A stretch of DNA of 64,000 bases from Salinispora arenicola (lineage in GTDB: Bacteria; Actinomycetota; Actinomycetes; Mycobacteriales; Micromonosporaceae). Below, one piece after another: positions 55,446 through 64,000 of this stretch (its first letter is position 1; each line of letters starts with the position of its first letter). The translations under genes were made by a program, and so were the position numbers. The notes under the pieces were generated by a model. That model was not told where the DNA came from, did not search any database, and was given only the letters and a program-made list of their open reading frames with translations. The stretch is from NCBI RefSeq assembly GCF_006716065.1, contig NZ_VFOL01000001.1, positions 4,402,001 through 4,466,000 on the forward strand, given 5' to 3'.

Positions 55446-57446
55446 ATGCCCAAGCGGGTCACCACGGAACCACAGGACCGGGGTCCGGCGATCCTGGCGC
55501 CGGCTCGCTTCGGCGGCTACCCGGGCCCGCGACGGCCGGCGTTGCCCGGCGGCAAGCTGGCACGATGGCTGGCCACCACCGATCACAAGCAGATCGGCCT
55601 GCTCTACCTGATCACGTCCTTCGGCTTCTTCGTGCTGGCCGGCATCGAGGCGATGCTGATCCGGGGCGAGCTGGCCCGGCCCGGACTCCAGTTCCTCTCC
55701 CCCGAACAGTACAACCAGTTGTTCACCACCCACGGTCTCGCGATGTTGCTGCTCTTCGCCACGCCGGCGGCACTGGGCACAGCCAACTACATCGTCCCGA
55801 TCCAGATCGGGGCGCCGGACGTCTCGTTCCCCCGGCTAAACGCCTTCGGCTACTGGCTGTTCCTCTTCGGCGGCCTGCTGCTCTACGGCAGCTTCCTGAC
55901 CCCAGCCGGATCCGCCGACTTCGGCTGGTTCGCCTACACACCGCTGAGCCAGGCCGAGAACTCCCCCGGAATCGGCCCCGACATGGTCCTGGTCGGGCTG
56001 GTGCTCGGTGGCCTCGGCACCATCCTCACGGCGGTCAACCTGATCACCACCATCATCACCCTCCGGGCACCCGGCATGACCATGTTCCGTATGCCGATCT
56101 TCACCTGGAACATGCTGTTCACCAGTGTGCTGATCCTGATGGTGTTCCCACTGCTGGCCGCCACGCTGCTCGCCCTGCTCGCCGACCGCCTCCTCGGTGC
56201 GCACGTCTTCGACCCGGCCAGCGGCGGGCCGCTGCTCTGGCAGCACCTGTTCTGGTTCTGGGGACATCCCGAGGTCTACATCATCGCAATCCCCTTCTTC
56301 GGGATCATCACCGAGATCATTCCGGTCTTCGCCCGCAAGCCCGTCTTCGGGTACACCGGTCTGGTGCTCGCCACCACCGCCATCACCGTGCTGTCCATGG
56401 CGGTGTGGGCACACCACATGTTCGGTACCGGTCAGGTACTGCTGCCGTTCTTCAGCATCCTGAGCTACCTGATCGCCGTGCCAACGGGGGTGAAGTTCTT
56501 CAACTGGATCGGCTCCATGTGGAAGGGGCAGCTCACCTTCGAAACACCGATGCTCTTCTCCATCGGTTTCCTGGTCACCTTCCTGTTCGGCGGTCTCACC
56601 GGAGTGCTGCTGGCCAGCCCGCCCGTGGACTTCCACGTGACCGACAGCTACTTCGTGGTGGGGCACTTCCACTACGTGCTCTTCGGCACGGTGGTCTTCG
56701 CCTTCTTCGGCGGAATCTACTTCTGGTTCCCGAAGATGACCGGCCGACTACTCGACGAACGGCTCGGCAAGGCGCACTTCTGGACCATGTTCCTGGGCTT
56801 CCACGGCACCTTCCTGGTCCAGCACTGGCTGGGCAACGAGGGAATGCCCCGCCGATATGTCGACTACCTGCCCGGCGACGGCTTCACCATCCTGAACACC
56901 ATCTCGACCGTCTCCTCGTTCGTACTCGGGGCATCTACTCTGTTCTTCATCTGGAACGCCTGGAAGTCCTGGCGATACGGACCCGTGGTCAACGTGGACG
57001 ACCCATGGGGCTTCGGTAACTCCCTGGAGTGGGCGACCACCTGCCCGCCGCCGCTGCGCAACTTCGACCGGATACCCAGGATCCGCTCCGAGCGGCCGGC
57101 CTTCGACGCCAAGTACGGCCCGCTCGTCGCCGACCTCGGCCGCGACCTGCCGCAGCGCATCACCCGGCCACCGCAGGACCTCCGCGACGAACTGCACGCG
57201 GAGAGGCGGCCACCCGAGGCACCCAGCGCCGGGGGCGCGGTCGGCGCGCGCGAGGCGGTGGCCTACCAACCCGCCCCCGAGTCCGGGGCGCGACCGGTCG
57301 AGGTACCGGAGCCGGACATGGTGCGTCGCCCCGGCTTCGAGGAGACCGACGAGCCCGAGGGGACCGACCTCGAAGCCCAGGACGAACAGCAGCAAAACGA
57401 CCGCTGGCGCCACCCGCGCGGCCACGGTGACCCCACCGAAAGCTGA
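55446..57446 (+). CDS. ctaD: cytochrome c oxidase subunit I
   Basis: The haem-copper catalytic subunit of the aa3 oxidase, a 12-helix membrane protein. Metal ligands are visible: THGLAM for haem a, [10 protein letters not shown] (with the covalent His-Tyr pair) and HHMF for copper B, and [11 protein letters not shown] for the haem pair; the K-channel lysine is in PTGVKFFNW. Total length is 666; after about residue 550 there is a 110-residue hydrophilic, acidic tail not found in most relatives. No other oxidase subunits are adjacent, so this may be a second copy under stress control. Confidence 0.96.
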   Translation: MPKRVTTEPQDRGPAILAPARFGGYPGPRRPALPGGKLARWLATTDHKQIGLLYLITSFGFFVLAGIEAMLIRGELARPGLQFLSPEQYNQLFTTHGLAMLLLFATPAALGTANYIVPIQIGAPDVSFPRLNAFGYWLFLFGGLLLYGSFLTPAGSADFGWFAYTPLSQAENSPGIGPDMVLVGLVLGGLGTILTAVNLITTIITLRAPGMTMFRMPIFTWNMLFTSVLILMVFPLLAATLLALLADRLLGAHVFDPASGGPLLWQHLFWFWGHPEVYIIAIPFFGIITEIIPVFARKPVFGYTGLVLATTAITVLSMAVWAHHMFGTGQVLLPFFSILSYLIAVPTGVKFFNWIGSMWKGQLTFETPMLFSIGFLVTFLFGGLTGVLLASPPVDFHVTDSYFVVGHFHYVLFGTVVFAFFGGIYFWFPKMTGRLLDERLGKAHFWTMFLGFHGTFLVQHWLGNEGMPRRYVDYLPGDGFTILNTISTVSSFVLGASTLFFIWNAWKSWRYGPVVNVDDPWGFGNSLEWATTCPPPLRNFDRIPRIRSERPAFDAKYGPLVADLGRDLPQRITRPPQDLRDELHAERRPPEAPSAGGAVGAREAVAYQPAPESGARPVEVPEPDMVRRPGFEETDEPEGTDLEAQDEQQQNDRWRHPRGHGDPTES

Positions 57447-57448
57447 GC

Positions 57449-57486
57449 TGGGCCGGCCCCGGCCGGAGAGCCCGGCCCCCGGCCCA
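57449..57486. terminator. bidirectional hairpin between ctaD and the sigma factor gene
   Basis: TGGGCCGG (57449-57456) pairs with CCGGCCCA (57479-57486), and a second internal GC stem is possible. It lies between convergent stop codons, where a shared terminator is expected. No T-run. Confidence 0.5.
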
Positions 57487-57499
57487 CGCGCAAGCCCGG

Positions 57500-58624
57500 T
57501 CAGGCAAGGCCGGCCGCAGTGAGCGAACGGCGCACCGCCGGTTGCACCCGGGTCAGCCGAAGGGGGACGCCGGTACGGGCCGCCGCCTCTCGACCGGCCG
57601 CGAGGGCGGCGATCCCACCAGCGTCAACGCCACCCGCGCCGACCAGGTCGACGACCACCTCGGCCGGTTGGCCGGTCACCGCCTCGAGCATCGCCCGGCG
57701 CAACCGGTCCGCACCGTCCCGGCCGACGTCCCCACCGACCTCGACGACCACCCGGTCACCGTTCTGCTTCACCGAGATCCGCGGCTGGCCAGCCTCTGCC
57801 TCGGTGACACCGTTCTGCCACGGTGGCGGCGCGTCGGCGAGCATCGCCTGCCGCAGCCAGGTCAGCGCCCGCGACAGCAGCCGAGACACGTGCATCTGGG
57901 AGATGCCGAAGCGGGCGGCGATCTCCGCCTGGGTCTGGTTGCCGTAGAAGCGCATGGCGAGAATCCGTCGTTCCCGCCAGGGCAGCCGATGCAACAGACC
58001 GCTGACGGTGACCCGGTCGTCCACCGACTCCAGGGCGTTGTCGGACTCACCCACCAGGTCACCGAACTCAGCCGAACTCTCGCCGCCGACCGGAGCGTTG
58101 AGCGATGCCGGACTGTAGCCGGCGGCCGACTCCAACGCCGCGAGGATCTCCTCCTCCGGAGTCTCCAACCGCCCCGCCAGTTCCGCCACCGTGGGCGCCC
58201 GGGACAACTCGCTGGTCAGCGCCGCAGTGGCCTGACCCACCTCGAGGATGAGGTCACGCAGCCGACGCGGCACGTGCACCCCCCAGGTACGGTCCCGGAA
58301 GTGACGCTTGATCTCCCCGACGATGGTGATCGCCGCGTACGCGGTGAAGGAGCCGCGCTCCGGGTCGTAGCGATCCACCGCGTTCACCAACCCGAGCCGC
58401 GCGACCTGCTCCAGGTCCTCCAGCGGCTCCCCCCGCCCGCGGTACCGACGGGCCAGCCGCCCGGCGAACGGCAAGGCGAAGCGAACCAGGTCGTCGCGCG
58501 CCTCCTGACGCCGCTCGGGCGGCAGCCCCTCGATCCGCGCCGCGTACGCCAGAGCTGCCGCGTCGAGGTCCTCCAGTCCCCGTTCGGTCGGTGACGATGT
58601 GCTTGTGGTGGTCTGTCCGAACAT
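57500..58624 (-). CDS. SigB/SigF-type sigma factor fused to a STAS domain
   Basis: A 374-residue protein. Residues 40-262 are a sigma-70 factor of the stress/sporulation group: region 2 (LEQVARLGLVNAVDRYDPERGSFTAYA), region 3 (APTVAELAGRLETPEEEI) and region 4 (LPWRERRILAMRFYGNQTQAEIAARFGISQMHVSRLLSRAL). Residues 280-374 form a STAS fold, usual in anti-sigma antagonists (VVVDLVGAGGVDAGGIAAL, RVQPAVRRSLTAAGL). The place where antagonists carry a phosphorylated serine (D-S-x-G) reads Asp334-Ala335-Gly336-Gly337. GGGAGG lies five bases before the ATG. No anti-sigma kinase is adjacent. Confidence 0.9.
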   Translation of the reverse strand: MFGQTTTSTSSPTERGLEDLDAAALAYAARIEGLPPERRQEARDDLVRFALPFAGRLARRYRGRGEPLEDLEQVARLGLVNAVDRYDPERGSFTAYAAITIVGEIKRHFRDRTWGVHVPRRLRDLILEVGQATAALTSELSRAPTVAELAGRLETPEEEILAALESAAGYSPASLNAPVGGESSAEFGDLVGESDNALESVDDRVTVSGLLHRLPWRERRILAMRFYGNQTQAEIAARFGISQMHVSRLLSRALTWLRQAMLADAPPPWQNGVTEAEAGQPRISVKQNGDRVVVEVGGDVGRDGADRLRRAMLEAVTGQPAEVVVDLVGAGGVDAGGIAALAAGREAAARTGVPLRLTRVQPAVRRSLTAAGLA

Positions 58625-58846
58625 CCGCGCCTCCCTCAGGAAGGTCCCGCCCGGATTTGGCAAACCGGTCGTGCGCGTGGTGGCACCACGCACCGGGTCG
58701 GAAGTGGGTTTCGTGGCTGGGACGCCAGCGGGCGACCGTGCCGTCGCGCACGGCATGATCCGGCCGCCGCAGCCAGCGGTGTTCCCGCTCCGTAGGTACT
58801 CAATCACGGGATCCCGGGTTCGCGAGGATGTTTCGGTGCGCCAGTG

Positions 58847-60280
58847 TCAGGAGACGAGTAGTCCCTGGTGGGAGCCGGCATCGCGGAGCACCGCCAGGGC
58901 TGCTGCGATGGTCATCGGCGGCGGTGTCGGCAGGTCGTACGACTGCGCCCGCAACACCTCGGTGGCGCGGCGGGTAGGTACCGAGGTGACGGGGTATCCT
59001 CGCGCCGCTGACCGATCCAGGGCCCGTCGACGACGACCGAAGCCGGCCACAGCCAGCCACTGAGGCAGGCCGGCGACCGCCGGCGACCGCAGCCCGGGCG
59101 GCTCGGGCAGCACGTCCACCGAGCTGAACGGCTCACTGCCGGCGAGCCACCACTCCACCCCCTCCACGCTGCGCTGGGTGGCGTTCTCACACCAGTAGGG
59201 CACCATGCCCGCCCGGACCACCTGCCATGGGTCGAGCAGCCGGCCGCACTCGACGACCAGTCGGTTACCGGTCTTGCCGGCCGCGCGCAGCCAGTGCCGG
59301 TACAGGTCCGCGGTCGCCGCGCTCAACACCGCGGGGTTCGGGACGAGCATCCGATGCGACGAGCACCGGTGCACCACAGCCCATTGCTGGACGGACTGCT
59401 CGAAGCCGGGTTCCACCGCGTGTTCGGCCGCCCGAGGCGACCCGACGGCCTCCGGTGGGCACCACCGCGCGCCGTCCCCGCCACTGGAACGCAGCACCTG
59501 GCGCAACACGGGGCTGTCCGGGTGGAAGTCCACCGGGTCGAGACCGCTGCTCGGGCAACCGACCTGAAAGCTGTGTCCGGGGGCGGAGTCGAACACGGGC
59601 CAGGTGCGGGCGTCGCAGAGCAGCAGCACCGGCGCACCGGGCTCCAGGCAGTCGGCCAGAAACCTGAGATAGGCCGCTGGCAACCGGCGCCAGCGGGCGG
59701 CCAGCGCGACCGTCGCCCCCGCCAGCGCGCCCCGGGTGGCCGGACAGTGCACCTGCCGTATGTGCACGTCAGGGTTGTCCTTTAGGAGCCGCGCGGTCAG
59801 CGCGGCACCGTGGTCGAGCGCGGCCTGCGGCTCGTCCACCGCCCCCTGCGGCCAGTGCACACTCAGCTCGAAGCCGGCGGGTAGCCACGGCACCCCAAGG
59901 GCGAGAGCGAGGTGGGCCGCCGCACCGTGCGGGGACCCGAGCAGTACGCCGGGATAGCGGCGACGCGGGTACTGGTCGGCGAACCAGCGAGCCACCTGGC
60001 CGGCGTCCACCTCGGCGGCCTGTCCACCGGTCAGGGCGACCCGGCCGGCGGCCCGGGCAACCGCTGCCCGCCGGACCGATTCGGGTACCCCGGCCAGGCG
60101 GAGCAGCGGCCCGGGATGGCCCAGGTCGGCGCAGTCGGTGCCGCGTAGGGCCCGCGCGATGGCGGCGACCAGGGTCCGGGCCGCGCTGCCCGCCGCCACG
60201 GCCCGGCCGCCAGCCAGCCCGGTGGTGCGCCCCTCGCGCACCCTGTGCGCCGGGCCCACCTTTCCTCGTTCGCTAGCCAC
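58847..60280 (-). CDS. hypothetical protein, 477 residues
   Basis: I do not recognise this protein. It is cytoplasmic in appearance, with no signal peptide or membrane segment. Notable blocks are GVLLGSPHGAAAHLALALGVPWLPAGFEL, LLLCDARTWPVFDSAPGHSFQVG and VPYWCENATQRSVEGVEWWL; the repeated hydrophobic-strand plus small-residue pattern suggests an alpha/beta fold. Eight cysteines are scattered. The ATG at 60280 begins MASERGKVGPAHRV. It lies upstream of the sigma-STAS gene (223 bases), on the same strand, and could share stress functions, but position is the only reason. Confidence 0.75.
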   Translation of the reverse strand: MASERGKVGPAHRVREGRTTGLAGGRAVAAGSAARTLVAAIARALRGTDCADLGHPGPLLRLAGVPESVRRAAVARAAGRVALTGGQAAEVDAGQVARWFADQYPRRRYPGVLLGSPHGAAAHLALALGVPWLPAGFELSVHWPQGAVDEPQAALDHGAALTARLLKDNPDVHIRQVHCPATRGALAGATVALAARWRRLPAAYLRFLADCLEPGAPVLLLCDARTWPVFDSAPGHSFQVGCPSSGLDPVDFHPDSPVLRQVLRSSGGDGARWCPPEAVGSPRAAEHAVEPGFEQSVQQWAVVHRCSSHRMLVPNPAVLSAATADLYRHWLRAAGKTGNRLVVECGRLLDPWQVVRAGMVPYWCENATQRSVEGVEWWLAGSEPFSSVDVLPEPPGLRSPAVAGLPQWLAVAGFGRRRRALDRSAARGYPVTSVPTRRATEVLRAQSYDLPTPPPMTIAAALAVLRDAGSHQGLLVS

Positions 60281-60464
60281 GCGGCCCGGCTTCCCGTCCC
60301 GATGGGGTTCAAACGGGGCATCCCATACTCCCCGGGATTAATGCCGTGAACCCGGCGGATGATCGGCAGGACGGGATACCTGGCGCCCGACCCGGCGACG
60401 AAATCGACCATCCGGTTCGCCTGACCGGTTCACCGCCGTCGACCACCGGTACGCGTCGCCCCCG

Positions 60465-61589
60465 TCAGGCACGGCCCCTTCCGGGGGTGGCGACATCGAC
60501 GTAGCGCAGCACCGCGCCCACACCGCCGGTCAGCTCCGGCGCCTCGTCGGGGCCGAGGACGGTCAACTCCGCATCGGTCCCCACCAGCGCCCGCACCAAG
60601 GCGGCATCCACGCGAACCTGTTCCGGGTCACGAACCGACATGGCGGACAGTTGCCCGGGGTCGGTGGCGATCTGGGTGGGATCCGCCCCGATCCACAGCT
60701 CTCCGGTCGCCGAAGGGTCGTCCACGATGAGCATGTTCTCGACCTGGTCGCGCTGCAGCGCGGAGACCACCGCGTCCAATCCGGCCCCAACATCCTCCTG
60801 CTGGCCAAACCGGTCCAGGACGGCGCTGACCCGCTGGTCGGCGACCTCGGCGATGGTCTGCACGGTCACATCGTCCAACAGGGTGGGGTCGGCACCGTCG
60901 GCACGCTTACCGGCATCGGTGCGGACCAGCACGTCCTGCCAGCGTTCCGGTAGCTGCGCGGCGACCACACCGGTGGCTCGTACATCACCGGCCACCACCA
61001 CCACGTCGGCGCCCACCCGCTCGGCCAGTTCCGCGGTGGCCGCGGCGACGTCACCCGCGTTGCGGTGCCAGGCTTCCATCGCTGCCCGCTGGTACCGGGA
61101 CTGGGACCATCCGCCCGGCCGTACCCGCCGCAACTGGTACTCCTCCCGGCCCCGCACGTGGGCGCGTCGGTGCACACCGCCCGCGCTGACCGCCATCGCG
61201 TCGGCTCCGGTCCGGTCGGCGATCACCCGCACCCACGCCACCTGCTCGCCACGCTGGGCCAGGAGCGGCATCACGTGCGGCAGCGGCGCGAACGCGGCGA
61301 TGTCCCGCAGCGGCGGGGCAGACAGGTACTCCGACAGGGCCACCCGACCGTGACTGGCGAACACGGCGATGCCGTAGTCGCCCGGCATCGGGTCGTGACC
61401 ACGAACCACCCGATCGATCGCCTCGATCGACGCCGGATCGGCCTGTTGCTCCTGAAGCTGCTCCCGGAGCGCACGCCAGCGCAGGTCCAGCGCGGCGTGG
61501 GCGTCCTCGGTGTCGGCGGAGGCATCCAGGTAGACCGAGCACCATGGACCCGGCCGATCATAGAGCGGGCGCAGGAAGGACAGCTGCAT
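60465..61589 (-). CDS. eRF1-like protein of the Vms1/Rv2629 family
   Basis: A 374-residue protein of the bacterial-archaeal eRF1-like group that includes mycobacterial Rv2629; eukaryotic Vms1 relatives release peptidyl-tRNA from stalled ribosomes. It begins MQLSFLRPLYDRPGPWCSVYLD, and GGWSQSRYQRAAMEAWHRNAGDVAAATAEL holds the family glutamine and arginine region; DVVVVAGDVRATGVVAAQLPERW follows. A role in ribosome rescue or hibernation under stress is plausible. GGGGG lies shortly before the ATG at 61589. It is followed by an unknown gene and the sigma factor. Confidence 0.82.
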   Translation of the reverse strand: MQLSFLRPLYDRPGPWCSVYLDASADTEDAHAALDLRWRALREQLQEQQADPASIEAIDRVVRGHDPMPGDYGIAVFASHGRVALSEYLSAPPLRDIAAFAPLPHVMPLLAQRGEQVAWVRVIADRTGADAMAVSAGGVHRRAHVRGREEYQLRRVRPGGWSQSRYQRAAMEAWHRNAGDVAAATAELAERVGADVVVVAGDVRATGVVAAQLPERWQDVLVRTDAGKRADGADPTLLDDVTVQTIAEVADQRVSAVLDRFGQQEDVGAGLDAVVSALQRDQVENMLIVDDPSATGELWIGADPTQIATDPGQLSAMSVRDPEQVRVDAALVRALVGTDAELTVLGPDEAPELTGGVGAVLRYVDVATPGRGRA

Positions 61590-61739
61590 GCTCGACCCCC
61601 TTTCAGCTCGACCCTGCGTTTACCCGCGCCGACCGGCTTGTCACCTAGCCCACGCCAGCCACGTGACCAGGGTTCATTCACGCCGTTCAACCACGCTGGC
61701 CGATACGATCGACGGAGGCTCAAACCCTGGGTGGTGGTG

Positions 61740-62279
61740 ATGAACAGCGACCTACATGCCCCACGGATCACTCATCCGACGGCGCGCATCGTCACCGGAC
61801 GGATCGTACGGTTGCTCGAGGGTTACCCGCGCGAGGTGCGGGTGGGGCAGCCGGTGTTGGTGGCGGTGCTCATGGCGGCCGGCGTGGCCGGGTTGCTGGT
61901 GGCCCTGCTCCAGACGATCGCGTCGGCCGGCTCCGGCCGCGGTCGCCGCACGTTCAAGGACCTCAAGAAAGGGCCGGAGTACCTGGTCACCCCCATCCGC
62001 CTGCGGGACTCCGCAGGACGACTGTGTGAGGTCGAGCTACACGGACATCTTCCGCAGAGCGCCCTACACCCAGCCGACCACGTACAACTCACCCTGCGCC
62101 GCCAGGACGACCCGGAGCTACCGCCGAAAATCGAGCGGATCGTCAACCTGACCACCGGACAGCTACTCACCCCGCGCACGGCGACGCTCTGGTCGCATCT
62201 CGGACCGCCGCTGCTGCTGCAGGCCAGTCTGGGCGTGCTACTCCTGGTCGGGGTGGCCGCCTGCACCGCCGTGACGTGA
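61740..62279 (+). CDS. small membrane protein with two hydrophobic segments
   Basis: A 179-residue protein with one hydrophobic helix near residues 38-62 (QPVLVAVLMAAGVAGLLVAL) and one at the C terminus (LLLQASLGVLLLVGVAACT). The middle (KGPEYLVTPIRLRDSAGRLCEVELHGHL, HPADHVQLTLRRQDDPELPPKIERI) looks like a beta domain. The N terminus is charged. I choose the ATG at 61740. No family recognised. It is divergent from the eRF1-like gene. Confidence 0.72.
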   Translation: MNSDLHAPRITHPTARIVTGRIVRLLEGYPREVRVGQPVLVAVLMAAGVAGLLVALLQTIASAGSGRGRRTFKDLKKGPEYLVTPIRLRDSAGRLCEVELHGHLPQSALHPADHVQLTLRRQDDPELPPKIERIVNLTTGQLLTPRTATLWSHLGPPLLLQASLGVLLLVGVAACTAVT

Positions 62280-62445
62280 CCGGCCCGCCGAGCACCCCGG
62301 TCCATACATGCGTAAGGGCACACCCACGACGCGTAACCGGTAGGAACCTCACCGATCCGGGTAGGTAGGAGAAGACCGACGGGCCTTCCGCCACCCCCCA
62401 CGCTGTGCGACTGTCAGGGGGACCGGCGGTGACAGGGTGGTGGCC

Positions 62446-63924
62446 ATGGGCGAGGAAGTCGACGTGCGGACCTTCAACCGTGCGGATCGGGCCCGATACC
62501 GCGAGAAGGTCCGCCGCTGCCTCGACGTCTTCGCCGAGATGCTGCGGGAGTCCCGATTCGACGTCGACCGGCCCACGAGCGGGCTGGAGATCGAGCTCAA
62601 CCTGATCGACGATGAGTCGCTGCCAGCGATGCGCAACACCGATGTGCTGGCGGCGGTGGCCGACCCAGACTTCCAGACTGAGCTGGGCCAGTTCAACCTG
62701 GAGATCAACGTGACTCCCCGGCGGCTCGCCGGCACCGGGGCGTCGGAATTCGAGCGGAAGGTACGCGACAGCCTCAACGCGGCCGAGGCCAGGGCACGCA
62801 CCGTCGGCGCCCATCTGGTCATGATCGGGATCTTGCCGACGCTACGGCCGGAACACCTGACCTCGGCCACGCTCTCGGCGAATCCTCGCTTCGAACTGCT
62901 CAACGAGCAGATCTTCGCCGCTCGCGGCGAAGATCTGCGAATCACCATCAATGGTGTGGAGCGGCTGGCGGTCACAGCCGACACCATCACCCCGGAAGCA
63001 GCCTGCACCAGCACCCAGTTCCACCTCCAGGTCAGCCCTGCCCAGTTCGCCGACTACTGGAACGCCGCGCAGGCGATCGCCGGTATCCAGGTGGCGCTGG
63101 GCGCGAACGCACCACTGTTCTTCGGACGGGAGCTGTGGCGGGAGACGCGGATTCCCCTGTTCGAACAGGCGACCGACACTCGAGCGGAGGAGATCAAGGC
63201 GCAGGGCGTCCGCCCCAGGGTGTGGTTCGGCGAACGCTGGATCACCACGGTCTTCGACCTGTTCGAGGAGAACGTCCGCTACTTCCCCGCGTTACTGCCC
63301 GTCTGCGACCCGGAGGACCCCGCCGAGGCGATCGCCGCCGGCGCCGTGCCGAGGCTCGCCGAGCTGCGCCTGCACAACGGCACCATCTACCGGTGGAACC
63401 GGCCGGTCTATGACGTGCTGAACGGACGGCCGCACCTCCAGCTGGAGAACCGGGTGCTACCGGCCGGGCCCACGGTCGTGGACACCGTCGCGAACGGGGC
63501 CTTCTTCTTCGGTCTCGTCCGCGCGCTGGCGGAGAGTGACCGCCCACTGTGGTCGCAGATGTCGTTCAGCGCCGCCGAGGAGAACTTCACCACCTGCGCC
63601 CGGTACGGCATCGACGCGCAGATCTTCTGGCCGGGCCTCGGCTACCTGCCGGTCACCGAGCTGGTGCTACGCCGGTTGCTGCCCCTGGCCTACCACGGGC
63701 TGAACCGCTGGGGAGTGGACCCGAACGAGCGCGATCGCCTGCTGGGCATCATCGAGCAGCGTTGCCTCACCGGTCGCAACGGCGCCAGTTGGCAGGTGGC
63801 CACACTGCACCGGCTTGAGTCCGCCGACCATCTGGGGCGACCCGAGGCACTACGCGAGGTGGTCCGCCACTACGTGGATCTCATGCACAGCAACCGACCG
63901 GCCCACGAGTGGCCCCTGCCCTGA
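62446..63924 (+). CDS. GCS2-type glutamate-cysteine ligase family protein
   Basis: A 492-residue ligase related to glutamate-cysteine ligase and YbdK-like carboxylate-amine ligases. Visible are the N-terminal LEIELNLIDDESLPAM (substrate/metal glutamates), LGQFNLEINVTPRRL, TSTQFHLQVSPAQFADYWNAAQAI and LHNGTIYRWNRPVYD. Mycothiol producers lack glutathione, so gamma-glutamylcysteine may serve ergothioneine (EgtA role) or another peptide; no egt genes are in view. I take ATG 62446 (MGEEVDVRTF); an in-frame GTG at 62437 is possible. A perfect hairpin lies inside the gene. Confidence 0.85.
   Translation: MGEEVDVRTFNRADRARYREKVRRCLDVFAEMLRESRFDVDRPTSGLEIELNLIDDESLPAMRNTDVLAAVADPDFQTELGQFNLEINVTPRRLAGTGASEFERKVRDSLNAAEARARTVGAHLVMIGILPTLRPEHLTSATLSANPRFELLNEQIFAARGEDLRITINGVERLAVTADTITPEAACTSTQFHLQVSPAQFADYWNAAQAIAGIQVALGANAPLFFGRELWRETRIPLFEQATDTRAEEIKAQGVRPRVWFGERWITTVFDLFEENVRYFPALLPVCDPEDPAEAIAAGAVPRLAELRLHNGTIYRWNRPVYDVLNGRPHLQLENRVLPAGPTVVDTVANGAFFFGLVRALAESDRPLWSQMSFSAAEENFTTCARYGIDAQIFWPGLGYLPVTELVLRRLLPLAYHGLNRWGVDPNERDRLLGIIEQRCLTGRNGASWQVATLHRLESADHLGRPEALREVVRHYVDLMHSNRPAHEWPLP
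62907..62938. repeat. perfect inverted repeat inside the ligase gene
   Basis: Fourteen bases (GCAGATCTTCGCCG) pair exactly with bases 62925-62938 around a CTCG loop. It falls in codons for LNEQIFAARGEDLRI, so the coding sequence tolerates it without interruption. Confidence 0.9.
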
Positions 63925-64000
63925 CCGCTGCCCGGCCTGGCCGGAGCCCGGATCGGCCCGGCGGTTTCCCGGACCGGTCCGCCGTGGGACTGGACGCGGC

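Overview
The window is high-GC actinobacterial chromosome, most likely from a Micromonosporaceae member (Micromonospora or Salinispora). The signs are a mycothiol gene (mshC) inside the conserved actinobacterial block mshC / SCO1664-like / DUF3090 / histidine phosphatase / uppP / F420-dependent oxidoreductase, an accessory SecA, a SigB/F-type sigma factor, and a staurosporine-type indolocarbazole cluster, a product known from Salinispora, Micromonospora and Streptomyces. The family assignment is an inference from gene content.

Bases 81-21181 are a biosynthetic cluster for a staurosporine-like glycosylated indolocarbazole. Leftward genes run staO, staD, staP, a sugar methyltransferase, staC, a tiny unassigned ORF, then the deoxyaminosugar genes staA, staB, staI, staE, staK and staJ. 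staG and staN run rightward from a shared intergenic region, and a large LuxR-family regulator (staR-like) faces them. StaO and StaD turn two tryptophans into chromopyrrolic acid; StaP and StaC close it to the aglycone; StaA/B/J/K/E/I make an aminodeoxysugar; StaG and StaN attach it through two C-N bonds; the methyltransferase finishes it. StaC carries the residues I recall as StaC-type rather than RebC-type, and no halogenase is present, so a K252c-derived lactam is predicted. Only one methyltransferase is visible; a second may lie left of base 1. The regulator contains an in-frame TTA codon.

Bases 21182-22370 look like a degraded border. From 22371 the content is housekeeping: metH, a PAC2 protein, a GntR regulator, the mshC-uppP block, an aldo/keto reductase, an M20 peptidase, a LysR regulator, and a ClpC-type ATPase with two small downstream genes.

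The least familiar part is 42.5-48.9 kb. Four coupled rightward genes (42554-47241) encode a small helical protein, a coiled-coil protein, a protein with one intact FtsK/SpoIIIE ATPase domain flanked by two apparently degenerate ones (an EccC-like layout without a membrane anchor), and a coiled-coil three-helix membrane protein. Facing them is a two-gene unit: an 80-residue peptide made mostly of three near-identical 21-residue repeats, and a JmjC/cupin oxygenase that could modify it. Both are candidates for undescribed systems.

Bases 49-64 kb hold a DksA/TraR-type zinc finger protein, a receiver-less winged-helix regulator, a DUF3500 protein, a GAF-ANTAR regulator, secA2, ctaD, a SigB/F-type sigma factor fused to a STAS domain that lacks the phosphorylatable serine, an unrecognised protein, an eRF1-like (Vms1/Rv2629) protein, a small membrane protein and a GCS2-type glutamate-cysteine ligase. 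Two sites reading GTTT-N15-GGGTAG lie upstream of the GAF-ANTAR gene and ctaD and may be targets of a stress sigma factor such as the one encoded here.
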